From: Limonium bicolor
Lineage: Eukaryota > Streptophyta > Magnoliopsida > Caryophyllales > Plumbaginaceae
Assembly (NCBI GenBank): GCA_023374045.1
Contig: CM041778.1
Coordinates: 95,110,839 to 95,174,838 of the forward strand
Length of the DNA: 64,000 nt
Direction: 5' to 3'
The notes under the pieces were generated by a model, which was not told the DNA's origin, did not search any database, and was given only the letters and a program-made list of their open reading frames with translations. This document shows positions 60,782 to 64,000 of the stretch, in pieces. The translations under genes were made by a program, and so were the position numbers. Numbering within the stretch: position 1 is the stretch's first letter; every line of letters starts with the position of its first letter.

Positions 60782-61636
60782 CTCACGGTTAGACTGAGCA
60801 ACACCAGAAGGAAGAAAAAAAAAGAACGAGGAGCTGGGAAGGCAGGAAACTGCTTAGAAGATGTTACCTTCAGGCTGTGTTTCAGGGAAATGTCGGGCCG
60901 CTTTTACTCGTGAGGTTTTACAACAAGGCCAAGAGGACTGCATGAGGATTTTGCATGCAAGGAAAACAAGAGGCCATTGAGTGCATGGTCTGTAATAGTC
61001 TCGGACATTCAAGAGCACAGAGGAGCAAGATAGAACAGACAGTTTGAGAGCATCACCTTGTTTGGTACTCGAACAGAAGGTGCGGCTGTCTCAGGAGTCT
61101 TTGGCACTCTTGTAAATTCTCTAAACTTGGGTGATCAGTCGAGGAAGAATGGGATGAATTCTTTGTGGTTTCAGTTTCTGCGAGTTGTGCCGTGAGTTAA
61201 AAGAAGAGAAGGAGAGACAGGGACTGATGTAGGTGGCGTGAGAATTTCCAAGCCTTGCAGAGCATGGTTAGCATGCAGGGAACATCACATGGGAGTTAGT
61301 GAAAACTGACTTAGTTGGGAATAATCTCTGAAGGCTGGTGTAGTGCTTTGAATTAAGCGGAGGGCACTGCTCTCTGATTTCAGTCGCCTAACCAGGTTAC
61401 TTAACACATGGTGATAGATAATATAGGTGGGAACAAGTGTCTAAGGTGTGGGTTAATCCCATGTCTGATGTTCGAATTGAGGCGTGTTCTAACCAGAATA
61501 AGAATTCGATTCATTAGATAGGAGGGGGGAGAGTTCGAGGATACAGAGGGCAGGTTTGTTTCTTTCCTCTTTTTTTTTCTGGTTACCATAGTAAGTTTGA
61601 TATTAGTTTTAAATCGTTGGTAATGGTTACTGAAAT

Positions 61637-61745
61637 CGAGCACAGCTCAATCGGTTAAGCACTCGGGGAAGGTACGAGGGGTCTCGGGTTCGAACCTCAG
61701 CGGGAGCGTCTTTGCTCCTCCCCTTTTTCTTTTTTTTTTTAAAAT
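61637..61745 (+). mobile_element. tRNA-derived SINE head or tRNA-like relic
   Basis: An A-box-like CAGCTCAATCGG (61643-61654) and a B box GGTTCGAACC (61687-61696) lie at tRNA-like spacing, followed by a short 3' part and a T-rich tail (about 61722-61740). The acceptor stem does not pair as in a working tRNA, so a SINE or pseudo-tRNA is more likely. Target duplication not established. Confidence 0.5.
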
Positions 61746-61774
61746 CAATGCACAAGTTTTTTTTTTCTCTATAT

Positions 61775-61980
61775 GTGACCATATATTATATCGTGTTATT
61801 ATTATTATTATTATTTTCTTTTGTTACGAAGTTATGTGACGACATCGTCACATATTTACAACGTTTCAATATACGTACGACTATATATTACATCGTGTTA
61901 TTATATATTTTCTGTAACGAAGTTATGCGACGTTATTGTCACTTATTTACAACGTTACAATATCGTAACGTTACATACGT
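61775..61980. repeat. Tandem duplication of about 100 bp in LTR-C
   Basis: Two diverged copies of TATATTA(T/C)ATCGTGTTAT followed by GTAACGAAGTTATG-like sequence and TTTACAACGTT lie at 61785-61867 and 61882-61955. A TTA microsatellite sits in the first. Confidence 0.7.
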
Positions 61981-62100
61981 GCATTTTCGTATTCATACAT
62001 ATATATACACATACTAGATTTATTTGCTCGTACGTTATTTTATGTACGTATTATAAAACGCGTTATGATTTTTATGCGTTTAATATTTAGGGGTATTTCA

Positions 62101-62126
62101 GACACAAAACTGAATCTGACTCCTGA
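62101..62126 (-). pseudogene. Tekay polyprotein sliver between two insertions
   Basis: Only GACAC plus 21 bp remain. Read on the minus strand they continue the frame ahead of RIRKVLSAEQ. LTR-D starts immediately to the right, so further upstream coding sequence must lie outside the window. Confidence 0.6.
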
Positions 62127-64000
62127 TGAAATACCCCAAACTAATAAAACATGGATTAAATATCTAATCACATTAATTAAGGCCTAAGCATGCCTTAAAA
62201 GTCAACTGAGAACAACAGTGGTCAACACAAAACAAGATGTTGCGCCCTTTGACTGTTTAGGGTAAATAAATACCCAAATGAACTACTTAGGACCTAAAAA
62301 TTTGTCCTAAGCATATTAACACATTACTAAACAGATTATAATCGTTGGACAACACTCCAACACAAAGAACAAGCATTTACATGCTTCAAGGTCAAGAAGG
62401 GCAGAAATGTGCTCTAAGAAACCTTAAAGGTCTAATGACCTCTAAATGATATAAAATTGGATACCATGATCAAATATCATTTAAGGAACACAACAAAACC
62501 GTTGTCAAAGAAAACCAAGCTCAGAAACACCTTGCGACACAAAATGTGCACTAAAACTCCTTAAAGCACGTTTTTGTGTAATTGCCTTCTAAATTAGTTT
62601 TAAATGGGCTAAAAGGTTATAATTACCTTTAAATATGATAATATATCATATTATATCATATTAGGAATTTAATTCCAGAAATTTACAAATTTTTACAAAT
62701 TTAATATTAAAATATTAATAAAACCCTAAAAGGGGGCCCGTTTGGGTCAACATTGACTAAGTTGGTCAATGTTGACCATTGACCACGAATTGGACCTTAT
62801 AAAATCAGTTTATTAAGGCTCCTAACAGACCATGTGACAATTCCCATGTGACAATTAAATATACCCCATTACTTTTACATAAAATAAGAAAAAGGTACAC
62901 TTTAACATATAATACATAAAGGTTGTCTACCACTTGCTTACCCATGTGAATTCTGCCGATTTGGAGCCTTCCTTCTCCTCATAATACGGTGGCTCCAAGC
63001 AAGAACAAGACAACGCTTGGTGACTCACCTTTGACTAGCTTATTAAATGACATTATTACTCCATAATTGAATCAATTATGTACAAATGATTCACCCACTA
63101 CTCCAATCATGGCCGGCTGCCTCCTTTCTTTGTCTCCACCGATTATACAACTTCAAATAATCAGCAATGAGTCATCAAAACAATAAATACATAAAATAAG
63201 TAAAACATGTGTTTTAAGGCAAATTTAGCCTACCTCTTTCATTAGTCTCCATTCAGCCGTGAGACTCCTTGCCTTGAGCTCTCTTTGGCTCCTCCTTGAC
63301 CGTAGGTAAGCTTCTAAGTTCCATTGATGAGAGCTCATGCTCTAGGTAAGCTTCTAAGGCATAAAAATGTCCATTTTCTTCATCTTTCTTTCCTTTTTCC
63401 ATTGATCTAGACTCCAACCATTTCTATACATTTATGTAGAGTGTTTTGGAGGTTAAAGGAAGGTTTATTCTCGGCCATAACAAGATGTAAGGAGGAAAGT
63501 TCAAGTCTTGACCATTTAAGGTAAAAATGTGCTCTAAGCACATATCTCTTCTTTCTTGAAAATTTCGGTTGTAAACCTTGGTTACCTAGCCTTATTTTCT
63601 TCTCCTTTTTCATGTGGATTCAGTTGGTATACCAAGATCTACAAGGAGTAGCTAGAACCAAGCCAAAAACACCATTTTTGGCATCTTAAACAAGGTAAAA
63701 CTTAGCTATCTTCCAAGCTAGTTACCCACGGTTTTGTACCTTGTTATTAGGAGTGTTTTGATACTCTTTCTCTACTGGAAAAATAGGGCCGAGGTAGATC
63801 TCCAACAAACTTGAATATCTAAGGTAAAAATTCATGATTTTCATGACTTAAATTACTTCTCATGGTTAGCTCATGTGTGGAGTTTAATCATGTCTTGTTT
63901 TCTACATGAAGACAAGTAAATCAAGCTGTGGAGAAATTCTCCTTAAGGTGGCCGAACCAAACAAGGCTTTATCTAAGCTAAATCAAGGTATAAATCACTT
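62127..64000 (+). mobile_element. LTR of the long-LTR family (LTR-D), cut by window edge
   Basis: Starts TGAAATACCCC; left flank CCTGA. The stretch 62530-62800 is recognisably homologous, in reverse complement, to the end of LTR1 (30180-30440), including the hairpin and the TTAATATTAAAATATTAATA tract. AAGGTAA motifs recur at about 63305, 63346, 63520, 63694, 63820 and 63985. Non-coding. Confidence 0.75.

Larger units (their letters stand above)
54529..62100 (-). mobile_element. Solo LTR of the long-LTR family (LTR-C), about 7 kb
   Basis: Starts TGTAACACCCC, ends GGGGTATTTCA, with a perfect TSD GACAC (54524-54528 and 62101-62105). No second LTR, PBS or coding domain is found inside. Removing the nested hAT MITE leaves about 6.9 kb. 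The first 500 bp share motifs with LTR-B (CACCCACGTG) and LTR1 (GCTGAGTATG, ACTTGGTCGAAT-like). A 54-bp minisatellite and a long degenerate repeat field enlarge it. Regions 56220-57100 and 60790-61630 show nothing else recognisable. Confidence 0.75.
13114..62126 (-). mobile_element. Tekay/Del chromovirus (Ty3/gypsy), heavily nested; visible part
   Basis: One degraded chromovirus in minus orientation explains five separated blocks: its 3' LTR (13114-13441 and 23426-25535), a polypurine tract (25536-25553), the chromodomain end (25580-25675), the integrase and linker region (52324-53525 and 54427-54528) and a short piece at 62101-62126. Each break is bridged by an insertion whose flanks match or nearly match: AGGGG/AGCGG, TTAAC/TTAAC, TCATCTGG/ACATCTGG and GACAC/GACAC. 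The 5' half (gag, protease, RT, RNase H and 5' LTR) must lie beyond 64000. Its left flank ATGTG (13109-13113) is the expected TSD. Confidence 0.8.

Noticed and set aside
61637..61720. Functional tRNA gene
   Set aside because: A and B boxes are present but the acceptor and anticodon stems do not pair convincingly. The T-rich tail fits a SINE better.

Overview
This is plant nuclear DNA, most likely from a eudicot with a large, repeat-rich genome. Two ordinary plant genes lie head to head in a small gene island (about 5.2-9.8 kb). Nearly everything else is transposable-element sequence, with insertions inside insertions. Nothing prokaryotic or viral was seen.

Layout from the left. Positions 1-300 are the 3' tail of a Ty1/copia polyprotein and the start of its LTR. 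Positions 319-1734 are a decayed LINE (reverse transcriptase tail, zf-RVT, RNase H). Positions 2485-4222 look like a non-autonomous hAT element. The gene island holds a ZOP1-type splicing/silencing factor on the minus strand (five coding exons, 7946 down to 5811) and an intronless HARBI1/ALP1-type DDE nuclease on the plus strand (8475-9815). They share a 528-bp divergent promoter region.

From 11111 to the right edge the window can be unpacked as one nested stack. An LTR (11111-13113) is interrupted by a minus-strand Tekay/Del chromovirus (LTR 13114-25535, chromodomain tail 25580-25675, integrase around 52.3-53.5 kb, a last visible piece at 62101-62126). The Tekay copy is itself broken by: (i) a solo LTR (13442-23425) that carries a CACTA transposon with a truncated TNP2 and a TNPA-like/Ulp1 gene; (ii) a composite insertion (25676-52323) sharing one TTAAC target duplication, made of a non-autonomous element with about 5-kb LTRs plus a 462-bp TRIM; (iii) a hAT-type MITE (53526-54426); (iv) a roughly 7-kb solo LTR (54529-62100, TSD GACAC) containing a hAT MITE with a perfect 8-bp TSD and a tRNA-like SINE; and (v) another LTR (62127 to the edge). 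One 5-kb LTR of the composite is split by a 10.7-kb LARD (39416-50090, TSD ATTAC) that has a Tat-like primer-binding site and no recognisable gag-pol.

The most unusual feature is a lineage of very long LTRs (start TGTAACACCCC and end GGGGTATTTCA, or the reverse). At least five copies are present. Three share a conserved hairpin and most carry repeated AAGGTAA motifs resembling 5' splice sites. The lineage has no visible coding capacity and seems to insert repeatedly into chromoviral DNA. All boundaries and exon models were read by eye.
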